Positions 54,822 through 63,408 of a stretch of DNA of 64,000 bases are shown here, in pieces. Below the pieces are notes generated by a model. The model had not been told where the DNA came from, made no database searches, and was given only the letters and a program-made list of their open reading frames with translations. This DNA comes from Sphingobacterium sp. (GTDB lineage Bacteria; Bacteroidota; Bacteroidia; Sphingobacteriales; Sphingobacteriaceae), in assembly GCA_031253985.1 (NCBI GenBank), contig JAIRVH010000123.1:1-64000 (forward strand), in the 5' to 3' direction. Made by a program: the position numbers and the translations under genes. Within the stretch, counting starts at the first letter, position 1, and each line of letters opens with the position of its first letter.

Positions 54822-54881
54822 TTAAAGTAAAAAATAGATCCTATTCTCTCATATAACAATATCGGGAAGCTTTGAGTTTTC

Positions 54882-55535
54882 TTATTTTTTATTCAGGTAA
54901 GAGCGACGTTTGTTTTGCCACTTTCCCAACCCAATCAACAATATGCCAATGATGACGAAAACCAAAGTTACACCAAAGCTGTTCAAAATCACCCTATCCA
55001 TCCCCAGTTCAGCAACATCAACAAAAGGATAAGGATAAAATCCAGAAAACGAACCATGCCATAGCGTATAAAAAAGATAAATTAAGGGAAAGATTAACCA
55101 ATAAAAGATATGACTCCAGCGAATTTCTATTTTATCCAAAAACAGCCACCAAAAGAAGAAGAAACTCAAAGGTGTAACAACATGCAATAATTCATCCACC
55201 AGACGTAATAGCCCTTGCGGATGCGACAGGAAGCGGAGTATACCATTGTAGATTAAGCCCACAATAAGAATGTACAGTGTGACAGCAGTCATAGTTTCGG
55301 GTTTAGTGAAGAATAAACCCATTCGGCTTTTCGAGCAGAAAACAGTAAAAAAGCAACATAATAGAACCATTATATTGCTCAAAATTGTAAAATAGCTAAA
55401 AAAATGAATAATATAATCAACTCTGTCAAGCTTTGAGACAAGAGCACTTAGTACAAATTGCCCAATAAGTGCAAACAGGGCAATCAAACCAATGCTACCA
55501 GCAAAAACTGTTTTTAATGACTTTTGTGTTTCCAT
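54882..55535 (-). CDS. Pr6Pr family membrane protein
   Basis: A 217-residue membrane protein with six helices. IGLIALFALIGQFVLSALVSK, DYIIHFFSYFTILSNIMVLLC and LIFPLIYLFYTLWHGSFSGFYPYPFVDVAE are the conserved blocks of the Pr6Pr family (related by fold to FAR-17a/AIG1-like proteins). A Phe-Ser-Tyr-Phe-Thr-x-L-S-N segment and the W-x-x-x-x-G-x-Y-P-Y-P loop are diagnostic. Function unknown. It is divergent from the LytTR operon. Confidence 0.85.
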   Translation of the reverse strand: METQKSLKTVFAGSIGLIALFALIGQFVLSALVSKLDRVDYIIHFFSYFTILSNIMVLLCCFFTVFCSKSRMGLFFTKPETMTAVTLYILIVGLIYNGILRFLSHPQGLLRLVDELLHVVTPLSFFFFWWLFLDKIEIRWSHIFYWLIFPLIYLFYTLWHGSFSGFYPYPFVDVAELGMDRVILNSFGVTLVFVIIGILLIGLGKWQNKRRSYLNKK

Positions 55536-55636
55536 ATTCGAATTGGTCTATACTATCCTAAATATAAAAAATTCAGCTGCTTTATCGAATTTAAATGACC
55601 AATTTCCTCGCTGCGCTGTTGAAGATCTGAATCCAG

Positions 55637-55665
55637 ATTGTAAATAATGGCGACAAATTGTAAAT
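55637..55665 (+). promoter_or_regulatory. Direct-repeat operator candidate of the LytTR operon
   Basis: Two exact copies of ATTGTAAAT (55637-55645 and 55657-55665) separated by 11 bp, 56 bases before the regulator ATG. A third, inverted copy, GTTACAAT (55682-55689), lies just downstream and the palindrome AAATGAATTCATTT overlaps the second copy. LytTR proteins bind such paired direct repeats about 20-21 bp apart, so this is probably an autoregulatory site. The identical arrangement occurs at 2.46 kb. Confidence 0.55.
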
Positions 55666-55721
55666 GAATTCATTTACCTTAGTTACAATTATTATTTTTA
55701 CTGGATATAAAGTATGGATAC

Positions 55722-56465
55722 ATGATAACAATCGCCATTATCGAAGATGAACCTGCAGTACGCAAAGAGATCAGCTATTTGGTTCAGCAGGAAACTGATA
55801 TTGAACTTATTGGCTGGAGCGACACGGTGACAAATGCGGTAAAATTGATTGAAGAGAAACAGCCAGATGTCATACTTATGGATATTCAGCTCCGCGATGG
55901 TACAGCATTCGATATTTTAAAAAAGCTAACTGTAATTCCACAGAATATTATTTTCATTACGGCCTACAATCATTTCGCAATCAAAGCCATCAAATACGGC
56001 GCATTGGATTATCTCTTAAAACCAGTTGATCAAACCGAATTGAACGAAGCATTGGAACGCTATCGTCGTAAAAGAGAAAACAATCCGCAATGGATGCAGC
56101 GTTTATCAATGGCACATGAGGCACTGCATGCCAGTGAGCTACCCGAAAGCATTGCATTGGCATCAATTCACCATGTACGCATCGTACCTGTTCATAATAT
56201 TGTATACTGTAAGGGCGATGGCCCCTATACTTTTTTCTTTTTGAGTGATGGCACAAAAGAGTTAATCTCCAAGCCCCTCAAATATTATGAAGAATTATTG
56301 CCTCAGCCCTATTTCTTGCGCACGCATCAATCTTATCTTGTCAACCGATCGCACATCTCTGGCGTCAATCGTTCCGAGTATATTGTCTTAAAGAACAAAG
56401 AGGAAATTCCAATTTCATCACGCCGGAAAAACTCGATCTTAAATCAGCTCTTTCCGGAAAAATGA
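55722..56465 (+). CDS. LytTR family response regulator
   Basis: A 247-residue two-component regulator. The receiver domain (about 1-115) has Glu8-Asp9, phospho-acceptor Asp54 (ILMDIQL) and Lys in YLLKPVDQ. The LytTR DNA-binding domain (about 145-245) has IVPVHNIVYCKGDGPYTFFFL, PYFLRTHQSYLVNRSHI and EIPISSRRKNSILNQLF. It is followed directly by its kinase gene with a 4-base ATGA overlap. It probably binds the paired ATTGTAAAT repeats upstream of itself and of a gene at 2.5 kb (inference). Confidence 0.95.
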   Translation: MITIAIIEDEPAVRKEISYLVQQETDIELIGWSDTVTNAVKLIEEKQPDVILMDIQLRDGTAFDILKKLTVIPQNIIFITAYNHFAIKAIKYGALDYLLKPVDQTELNEALERYRRKRENNPQWMQRLSMAHEALHASELPESIALASIHHVRIVPVHNIVYCKGDGPYTFFFLSDGTKELISKPLKYYEELLPQPYFLRTHQSYLVNRSHISGVNRSEYIVLKNKEEIPISSRRKNSILNQLFPEK

Positions 56466-58381
56466 GATCACTGAACCTTATTTTCGTGGGGCTCTTGTTG
56501 CCCTTATTTTTCATCGCCTGTAGCAAAAAACAAAACTCCTTTTCTACAGATCGCGAAACTATTGCTGCACAGATTAAAGCGCTCGAAGACCTAAAATTAA
56601 ATACAACAAATGGAGATTCCGTCAAGAAGATCTGGCTACAATTAGACCGCAATTCTACGGTAAAAAAAGACACTGTACTCGCCGCCCGTGTAAAATATTA
56701 CCTGGCAAGGCTATACGCCATGAGCGATCAGGATTCAGCTCTTTTTTTTGTCAAACAAGCACTTGAACTCATCGAACCCACAACTGGAAACGCAAAATAC
56801 AAAGCACTGATCTACAACGGCATAGGAAATATTCGCAGTATCGAAGCCAAACAACGCGAAGCAGGTTATTATTATAACAAAGCCGCCACCATTGTTTTAT
56901 CGGATACCACCGCAGGACTGTCAATCGAAGCAAAATCAGCGATATTATTATCCGCCGCACAAAACAACCTGAGTGCCTTTCAATATAACCTCGCCGAAAA
57001 AATGAATCGATCGGTATTGCCCTTAATTGATTCGCTGCCAGAAGGACATATTAATCGACAACGTGTTCTAGTACAGTTGATACAGACGCTCAACACATTA
57101 CAAAGGCCGGCAGCAGATATTGCTCCCTACCTTCATAAACTCGAAGAATTGCACGCTAAAGATCCAGCTAAATACAACATTAGTTTTCTGTACGATTCCA
57201 AGATCCAGTACTATGAAACTGCAAAAAAACCGGATTCCATTTTACATTATGAATTGCTGAAAATAGCAATTGATGAACGTTTGCATCAAGAAACAGCATC
57301 CTCTATATTGATGAACAATTTACTCGTCGACTACAGTAATGTAGCCGCTATCTATGTTTCACTAAAGAATGTTACATCGGCCGAGAGGTTCATCCAAAAA
57401 GCGAGCAAACTGAAAGCCCAGTTTCCCAAATTAATCTTTGCCAACAACGAAATTACATTTCAACACAGTCTAGCAGCCGTATACCGCTTGCAAGGAAAAG
57501 ATAAAGCAGCAATTGATGTCTTAAATCATCTTGTTCAATTACAAAGGAGTATTTACCAATCGGAAAATACACAAGCGATCGCGGAAATGAATGCACTATA
57601 TCAACTCCAGGCAAAAGATCAATCGATTCGTATACTGAACGAAAATATCAAGATCAATAAACTTCAACTACAACAAAACCGCTTATGGCTGATCATTTCT
57701 TCCTTGGCAGTTATTTTATTGATCATCGTACTTTTCTTCCTGTATTACAGTTTTCGCCAGCGGCGTTCCAGACAGGAGAAAGAAAAAGTCTTATTGCAGC
57801 AACAGTTATTGCGTACGCAAATGGAACCGCATTTCATTTTCAACACCCTTTCAGCTGTACAAAGCTTCATGCGCCTGGATAAGAAAGAAAACGCTATTAA
57901 ATATTTAAACCGCTTCAGTCGACTATTACGTAGCAATCTCGAGCTAAGCCGTGAAAACCTTGTCCCATTAAATGAGGAATTGGAGACCTTAGAAAACTAT
58001 CTGATTTTACAGCAAATGCGTTTTGAAGATGCTTTCCATTACCATATCATACAACCGGAAGACCAAGACTTAAGCGCGGTCATGCTCCCTCCAATGCTAA
58101 TACAGCCCTATGTTGAAAATGCAATTCTGCATGGTATAGACTTTGAAGCGGGTGATGGAAATATTGACATCCAATTTGAGTTGTCGGCAGATATCCTAAA
58201 GGTGCGAATTGAAGATAGCGGAAAAGCCAGTCCCGACCTTCCTGAAGTTTCCCATCGTTCACTTTCAGGAACGATCAGCCGTGAACGCATGCAATTATTA
58301 GGCAAAAAAGCAAGTGTACAGATTACTAAATCCCCAACTGCCGGTACTACCGTTATACTCCAAATCCCTGTGACGTATTAA
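56462..58381 (+). CDS. LytS-type sensor histidine kinase with TPR sensor
   Basis: A 639-residue membrane kinase. The N-terminus is a lipoprotein-like signal (FVGLLLPLFFIACS, Cys20), then about 380 residues of TPR-like helical repeats in the periplasm, a single membrane helix (LWLIISSLAVILLIIVLFFLYY, about 409-430) and the His_kinase domain (PF06580) with phospho-acceptor His457 (MEPHFIFNTL). The ATPase lobe has PPMLIQPYVENAILHGID (N-box) and VRIEDSGKASPD (G1-type). It phosphorylates the LytTR regulator with which it overlaps by 4 bases. Lipidation of a histidine kinase is unusual and is inferred only from the lipobox. Confidence 0.93.
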   Translation: MRSLNLIFVGLLLPLFFIACSKKQNSFSTDRETIAAQIKALEDLKLNTTNGDSVKKIWLQLDRNSTVKKDTVLAARVKYYLARLYAMSDQDSALFFVKQALELIEPTTGNAKYKALIYNGIGNIRSIEAKQREAGYYYNKAATIVLSDTTAGLSIEAKSAILLSAAQNNLSAFQYNLAEKMNRSVLPLIDSLPEGHINRQRVLVQLIQTLNTLQRPAADIAPYLHKLEELHAKDPAKYNISFLYDSKIQYYETAKKPDSILHYELLKIAIDERLHQETASSILMNNLLVDYSNVAAIYVSLKNVTSAERFIQKASKLKAQFPKLIFANNEITFQHSLAAVYRLQGKDKAAIDVLNHLVQLQRSIYQSENTQAIAEMNALYQLQAKDQSIRILNENIKINKLQLQQNRLWLIISSLAVILLIIVLFFLYYSFRQRRSRQEKEKVLLQQQLLRTQMEPHFIFNTLSAVQSFMRLDKKENAIKYLNRFSRLLRSNLELSRENLVPLNEELETLENYLILQQMRFEDAFHYHIIQPEDQDLSAVMLPPMLIQPYVENAILHGIDFEAGDGNIDIQFELSADILKVRIEDSGKASPDLPEVSHRSLSGTISRERMQLLGKKASVQITKSPTAGTTVILQIPVTY

Positions 58382-58433
58382 CGATTGACATGATAGATCA
58401 TTCGAAAAATTGAACTCATATCCCCCTATAAAC

Positions 58434-58466
58434 AGACGGCGAGCACCCCTAAATTGCTCGCCGTCT
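58434..58466. terminator. Shared hairpin between convergent genes
   Basis: A perfect 12-bp GC-rich stem (AGACGGCGAGCA/TGCTCGCCGTCT) with a 9-base loop, between the kinase stop and the DUF4965 stop. It lacks strong T-runs on either side, so it may end transcription only partly. Confidence 0.65.
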
Positions 58467-58527
58467 AAATTAACTAACACAAACTAAATGTCTCATTGTG
58501 GGTTCCCCCCTAAAGATTGACCTACTG

Positions 58528-61029
58528 TTATTTTTGTCTCAGCTTGTCTGCCAAAATTTTCATATAAAAACCTCCAACAACACTACGTGCCTTAAAGTTC
58601 TCACGGATACCAGTAGTGGAATCATAGAAATCATTTAAAGGAACACGAGATCCTGTTTGAATCGAATGATTATATACTGGTTTCACCAATGCCTCAAATG
58701 CCTCTCTCGATGGAGCAAATGAAGCTGTCCAAAGGATCCAGTCATTTTTGGTGTACGCTTTACGGCTATCCAATGGAATACCGAATCTATTTTGTTTCGT
58801 CAGGTAGTACTTGATTTCTGTATCATACACTTTTTGCGGAAACAAATTCAATCCCAAAACTTTGTCCCAGATCAAATTATATTTTTGACTCCAAGTATTT
58901 TTATCATCAAATGTCAGTGCATAATGATCGCCAGCGTCTGCCATATCCATCCATTTCGGAACCATCTCCTCGGCAATTGCACGATATTTTTTTGCGGTGG
59001 CTGTTTCACCGATTGTCTCAGCGAGCTGCGCATAACAAGCAATACCTACGATCGCTTTAACAGATAAATTGGCATTTCGTGCAAGATGGCCAGCAAAATC
59101 ATCCGTACATAGCTGTGTTTTAGGGTCAAAACCGTCTTTAACAAGATAATCTACCCAGGTGGTCAACGTCTTCCAATGTTTTTTCGCATAATCTCCGTTC
59201 CCCTGCACTTTCGTGATTGCAGCGGTTAAAATAATCATATTGCCCGACTCCTCTACTGGCATAGGTTCGCCATACGTTTGGCCATTGGCCAATGGGTAAG
59301 TACCCAGATCGTGTGCCGCCCAAGGATAAGGGTATTGCCCGCTTTCACTAAAATAAAAGATTCCACTCAACATTCCCTTTAATAGCTCAGGATTATAAAT
59401 CAAATATAATGGCGCTGATGGATAGGTAACATCGACCGTATTGATAAAGCCACCGCTATTATTTTCTTTAGAAAGCCATAGCAGTTCATTTTGTGGACTT
59501 TTTACCAAAGTATGTGCTGCAATACTTTGGCGATAAGCAAGAACGTTGAGGTGCGCATATTCTTTTCCGCCCGATTTTAGCGCATCAGCGTAGACAGTCT
59601 TATCGAATGCCATACATTTATCGAGCACGCTGCGATACTCATCTGCCGCCTGCGTCAACTGATTTTCAATCGTTTCCCGACCGGAATTGTTCCACCAAGG
59701 TCTTAGATTATTTTTAAAATATTGAATCGCATAAATCTCATCATAACCTAATTCAACAAAACGCTCCTCCGCCTTCGATCCGACATTTCCAAATGGAATG
59801 ATCGTGTTCAGGGCAAGTGAAGTGCCTTTTAAACTTTTTTCGGCTGTCACTGTTCCCTTTCTAAAAGCATCTACCGCTCCAGCCATTGGACTTAAAAACT
59901 GCTGCGCTTTATCCTTCTTTGGCGAAGCGACATAAAAATAGCCCCAGTCGATCCGCATATCGTCGGCACCTTTCTGCAAGATGGGCTGTTCGACCGTTCC
60001 CGCTTTCAGTACCGCCAATTTTTCGGTCTCATATTTCTCTGCGGTCACTTCCTGCGAAGGTTTATATACCGCGATATTTGATGCCGCACTTAAAAACACT
60101 TTGACAGCATGCTGCTTGCCATCGTTTGCTTTTACATTGTACGTGATATAACTTACAGGTCTAGCCAATAAATTTAGATCGTCCATAAGCAAAGGCGACG
60201 TAAAAGTCAATTTTAGATCCACTTTACCAGCCTGAAAATTATAGACCGTACGCGTGGCAGTTATTTCCACATCTTTCTGTACTGCCGTCTGCACCTTCGG
60301 ACCACGCTCTTTAAGTCTGTCAACCAGGCCAAAATCCAGGTAACGCCCGCCTGCAGTATTCTTCAAATGGATAGCAATCGTATTTGGCCCGACTTTCAAA
60401 TTAGCCTTATCGATCGGTAAATACTGAAAGCTATTTGTCCAGCCTGCTTTTTCATAGACTTTCTTTCCGTTCAAAAATACTTCCACATTATCATCATGAT
60501 TTAGTTTCAGAAACAGTTCATTAATGTTCTGCGGATTGGCGACAGTAAACTCACGCCGTACCCAGATATCGTCCGATTTCCAGAGCGTTTTTACCTGTTT
60601 CTCATCATCACCAATAGGGGCAACACCCGATTTCCAGCCCTCCGCTTTATAAGCGGCAGACTGCCAGTCCCCTTGTGGCTTGGATTCTGAATAATGTATT
60701 GTATAAGATTTATCTTCGGCAGTTGGCAGAATAACCGCATAATTAGGTTCCTCTTTACCGAGAAAACGATAAATATGACCATCAACATTAATTAAGCCTA
60801 ACAACGAATGATCAGCTTCGGTCCAGTGTTTCGTTGTCGATGCATTCAGCTGATCCGTCATCGACCATATACTAAAATTAGGATTATGCGTAATCAATGG
60901 ATAAGCCGGAGCTTTCCGTTCTTGGGCTTGTCCATCTAACACAGTGGAAGCACAGGCCACAATAAAGCAGAGGCCCATCTTCCCAAGTCTGTTCATAGCA
61001 TAAATAGATTTTTGAAAAGGTTTAATCAT
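58528..61029 (-). CDS. DUF4965/DUF5127 glutaminase-like glycoside-hydrolase-fold protein (GtaA type)
   Basis: An 833-residue exported protein (an alternative start 33 bases downstream at MNRLGKMGLCFIVACAST also gives a signal peptide; cleavage after about GQAQ). The N-terminal region (about 35-250) has NPNFSIWSMTDQLN followed by a jelly-roll resembling the GH2 sugar-binding domain (WVRREFTVANPQNINELFLK). The DUF5127 and DUF4965 regions follow, with GTYPLANGQTYGEPMPVEES and DDFAGHLARNANLSVKAIVG, and a C-terminal six-hairpin-like barrel. It is related to fungal GtaA glutaminases. True substrate in bacteria is not settled; a role in glycan or amide hydrolysis is inferred. Lone gene. Confidence 0.88.
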   Translation of the reverse strand: MIKPFQKSIYAMNRLGKMGLCFIVACASTVLDGQAQERKAPAYPLITHNPNFSIWSMTDQLNASTTKHWTEADHSLLGLINVDGHIYRFLGKEEPNYAVILPTAEDKSYTIHYSESKPQGDWQSAAYKAEGWKSGVAPIGDDEKQVKTLWKSDDIWVRREFTVANPQNINELFLKLNHDDNVEVFLNGKKVYEKAGWTNSFQYLPIDKANLKVGPNTIAIHLKNTAGGRYLDFGLVDRLKERGPKVQTAVQKDVEITATRTVYNFQAGKVDLKLTFTSPLLMDDLNLLARPVSYITYNVKANDGKQHAVKVFLSAASNIAVYKPSQEVTAEKYETEKLAVLKAGTVEQPILQKGADDMRIDWGYFYVASPKKDKAQQFLSPMAGAVDAFRKGTVTAEKSLKGTSLALNTIIPFGNVGSKAEERFVELGYDEIYAIQYFKNNLRPWWNNSGRETIENQLTQAADEYRSVLDKCMAFDKTVYADALKSGGKEYAHLNVLAYRQSIAAHTLVKSPQNELLWLSKENNSGGFINTVDVTYPSAPLYLIYNPELLKGMLSGIFYFSESGQYPYPWAAHDLGTYPLANGQTYGEPMPVEESGNMIILTAAITKVQGNGDYAKKHWKTLTTWVDYLVKDGFDPKTQLCTDDFAGHLARNANLSVKAIVGIACYAQLAETIGETATAKKYRAIAEEMVPKWMDMADAGDHYALTFDDKNTWSQKYNLIWDKVLGLNLFPQKVYDTEIKYYLTKQNRFGIPLDSRKAYTKNDWILWTASFAPSREAFEALVKPVYNHSIQTGSRVPLNDFYDSTTGIRENFKARSVVGGFYMKILADKLRQK

Positions 61030-61167
61030 ATTTTTTGGATAAAATTAGCTATACAGTTTTTTAGCTTTGAGCTTATGCCCAATCGTTTTAACAAAGAAAG
61101 TAGGAATAAATTAAATTCAGCTGTCGCATCGTATCATTTTATATTCAATTTATATCATATTTAACAC

Positions 61168-61200
61168 TTGGTTAGGTAATAGAGATAATTATTATCTTTG
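61168..61200 (+). promoter_or_regulatory. Promoter candidate of the MscS gene
   Basis: TTG (61168-61170) and TATCTTTG (61193-61200), an exact -7 box, with a 22-bp spacer that is slightly longer than usual. It would give a leader of about 63 bases. Confidence 0.4.
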
Positions 61201-61267
61201 GAAACCTGTCCGATTGTTCTTCGCATCATGACCTGCAAACATCGGCTTCAATTTTATCCGCAAAACG

Positions 61268-63070
61268 ATGAGAAGTATTTACATTTTTTTCCTGATTACC
61301 CTATCTTGTCTTTTCTCAACAAGCACACAGCTTTATGCACAAGAGACAGATTCAGTCAATAAAAAAGAAATGGGATTAAGTTCCCTGCTGAACGAAATTA
61401 GACAGCAGCAAATTAATGATTCTCTCGAACGCGTAAAACTCCAGAACGAAATTGCCGATCTCAAAAGTCAAAATAGTCCTAAAAAGGAGAACTTAAAACA
61501 ACAGCTCAATGAGTTTGATGAAGAAAATAACATTCGGCAGCAGCAATTGAAAATTAGAGTAGACTCTATCAAAAAAAACACAAAAAGATATGCTGTTGCC
61601 CCATTTAATGATACGCTATTCTATATCTATAATAAACTGGGATCATCATTAGCCAAAGACCGGGCTTACAATGTAGTCAGCCGGATCCATAATCTATATG
61701 AAGATGATTTTGTGAAAGTAGATTCATTTAAAATCGAAAATAACGAAATCAGTACAGACATTGTTTACAAAGATCTCGTGATCACTTCCGTCACAGAACT
61801 CGATGCACTTCTGGAAGGGAAAAGCAAAGAAGAGATTGCGACAAACTACCTAAAAAGAATTCAGGATTCAATCACAACGGAACGTGCAGATAACAGCATT
61901 ACAAAACTTCTTACCCGTATTGGACTTGTATTTCTCATTCTCGTCGTTTTTTCAATATTGATTTTATTGATAAACAAATTGAAAAAATATGGTACGCAAC
62001 GTATATTGACGGAAAGAACACAACGGATTAAAGATATTAAGATCAAAAATTACGTACTTGTTACTTCGGTACAAAAAACGCGTATGTTTATTAATGCAAT
62101 TAATATCTTGCGCTGGGCATTAATTATCCTAATTGCCTTTATTATGCTGCCGATTGTCTTTAGTGTTTTCCCTTTTACACAGAGCTGGGCATCCAACCTC
62201 ATTGGACTCTTCACAAAACCTTTGAAGACAGCAGTTCTGGCGATCTGGGACTATATTCCAAATCTGATTACTGTATTTGTCATACTAGTTGTCATGCGTT
62301 ATGCCGTCCGGTTCGTAAAATACATATTCAGCGAAATCGACAAAGGGAAATTGGAGATTAATGGCTTTCATCGTGATTTTGCCATGCCAACTTTCACCAT
62401 TGTGCGCTTTCTGCTTCAAGCTTTCACACTCGTGCTTATTTTCCCTTATTTACCCGGAGCCAATTCAGATATCTTTAAAGGAATATCCGTATTTATTGGC
62501 GTCCTGTTTTCTTTAGGATCATCGTCTGCAATATCCAACATCATAGCTGGTTTAGTGATCACTTATATGCGCCCTTTTCGTATCGGGGATCGCATCACTA
62601 TCGCTGATAAAACTGGGGTTGTTATTGAAAAGTCACCGCTGGTAACGCGACTTAGAACAATAAAAAATGAAGAAATCACCATCCCCAACTCGTCGGTACT
62701 TTCCGGAAATACGGTCAATTATTCAACCTTCTCGGAAGACGGAATTTGTTTCCAGGTAGAATTAACAGTCGGTTATGAAGAACCTTGGCAGCGTATACAC
62801 GAGTTGTTGCTAAACATACCGCCTCGAATAAAACGGGTAAACCTTAACCCAACACCTTTTGTCTTACAAAAAAAACTAGATGACTTTTATGTGTTGTATG
62901 AACTCAATGTCTATATCGCTAAATCTGCAGAAATTGAACTGGCAAAATCAGAGATTTTTCAATCGATCCTGGATGACTTCTTAGCTGCGGGAATTGAAAT
63001 GAATGGGCCACATATATTTGCCAAAGTGGATCACGTCCAGCAATACAATCCAAAAATGAGCAAAAATTAG
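61268..63070 (+). CDS. MscS family mechanosensitive channel with periplasmic N-domain
   Basis: A 600-residue protein: signal peptide (IFFLITLSCLFSTSTQLYAQ), a periplasmic coiled-coil-rich region (about 25-205), membrane helices starting IGLVFLILVVFSILILLI (about 216) with two further segments, and the MscS core at about 375-590. The pore helix is GISVFIGVLFSLGSSSAISN with the following IIAGLVITYMRPFRIGDRITI, and EEITIPNSSVLSGNTVNYS is the beta domain. It opens under membrane tension to release osmolytes. The large extracytoplasmic domain is typical of MscK-like relatives. Confidence 0.94.
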   Translation: MRSIYIFFLITLSCLFSTSTQLYAQETDSVNKKEMGLSSLLNEIRQQQINDSLERVKLQNEIADLKSQNSPKKENLKQQLNEFDEENNIRQQQLKIRVDSIKKNTKRYAVAPFNDTLFYIYNKLGSSLAKDRAYNVVSRIHNLYEDDFVKVDSFKIENNEISTDIVYKDLVITSVTELDALLEGKSKEEIATNYLKRIQDSITTERADNSITKLLTRIGLVFLILVVFSILILLINKLKKYGTQRILTERTQRIKDIKIKNYVLVTSVQKTRMFINAINILRWALIILIAFIMLPIVFSVFPFTQSWASNLIGLFTKPLKTAVLAIWDYIPNLITVFVILVVMRYAVRFVKYIFSEIDKGKLEINGFHRDFAMPTFTIVRFLLQAFTLVLIFPYLPGANSDIFKGISVFIGVLFSLGSSSAISNIIAGLVITYMRPFRIGDRITIADKTGVVIEKSPLVTRLRTIKNEEITIPNSSVLSGNTVNYSTFSEDGICFQVELTVGYEEPWQRIHELLLNIPPRIKRVNLNPTPFVLQKKLDDFYVLYELNVYIAKSAEIELAKSEIFQSILDDFLAAGIEMNGPHIFAKVDHVQQYNPKMSKN

Positions 63071-63260
63071 TCTGCATTAACCCGAACATCGCACATTTGG
63101 GATTTTCAAGCAAAGCTATCCATTCCTCATCACTGTAGGCAGATTCCTTCTGATAATTGCTCCCGAAAACCTCCGGAGTAGAAAATAATGCCTCTAGCCT
63201 GATCTTCTTATACGATTGCCAATCTTCTATTCCAAAATGTCTCAGCTCATAGTTTTCCAT
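63071..63260 (-). pseudogene. 3'-truncated GNAT acetyltransferase remnant
   Basis: From ATG 63260 the minus strand reads a clean GNAT N-terminus: MENYELRHFGIEDWQSYKKI, then RLEALFSTPEVFGSNYQKE and SDEEWIALLENPKCAMFG. After about 60 residues homology stops at the edge of the MscS gene, and the frame continues only as the antisense of MscS to 62919. The acetyl-CoA motif is missing, so it is non-functional. The same N-terminal pattern is seen in the intact GNAT at 39.8 kb, its probable paralogue. Confidence 0.7.
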
Positions 63261-63408
63261 ATGCAACAAATTACGTGATCTTTTAACGTAAATATAGTTA
63301 AGAAAGCACAACATACTGCCACTGGACTATCTGCTTTATTCAATTTGGACTAGCTTTCTCCAAGCTATTGGCCGTAATTTTGAACTAAATCAAGAAATAG
63401 TTATTTGC

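Noticed and set aside
62919..63070. Extension of the truncated GNAT frame into mscS
   Set aside because: It is the antisense of the conserved MscS C-terminus and shows no homology to acetyltransferases.
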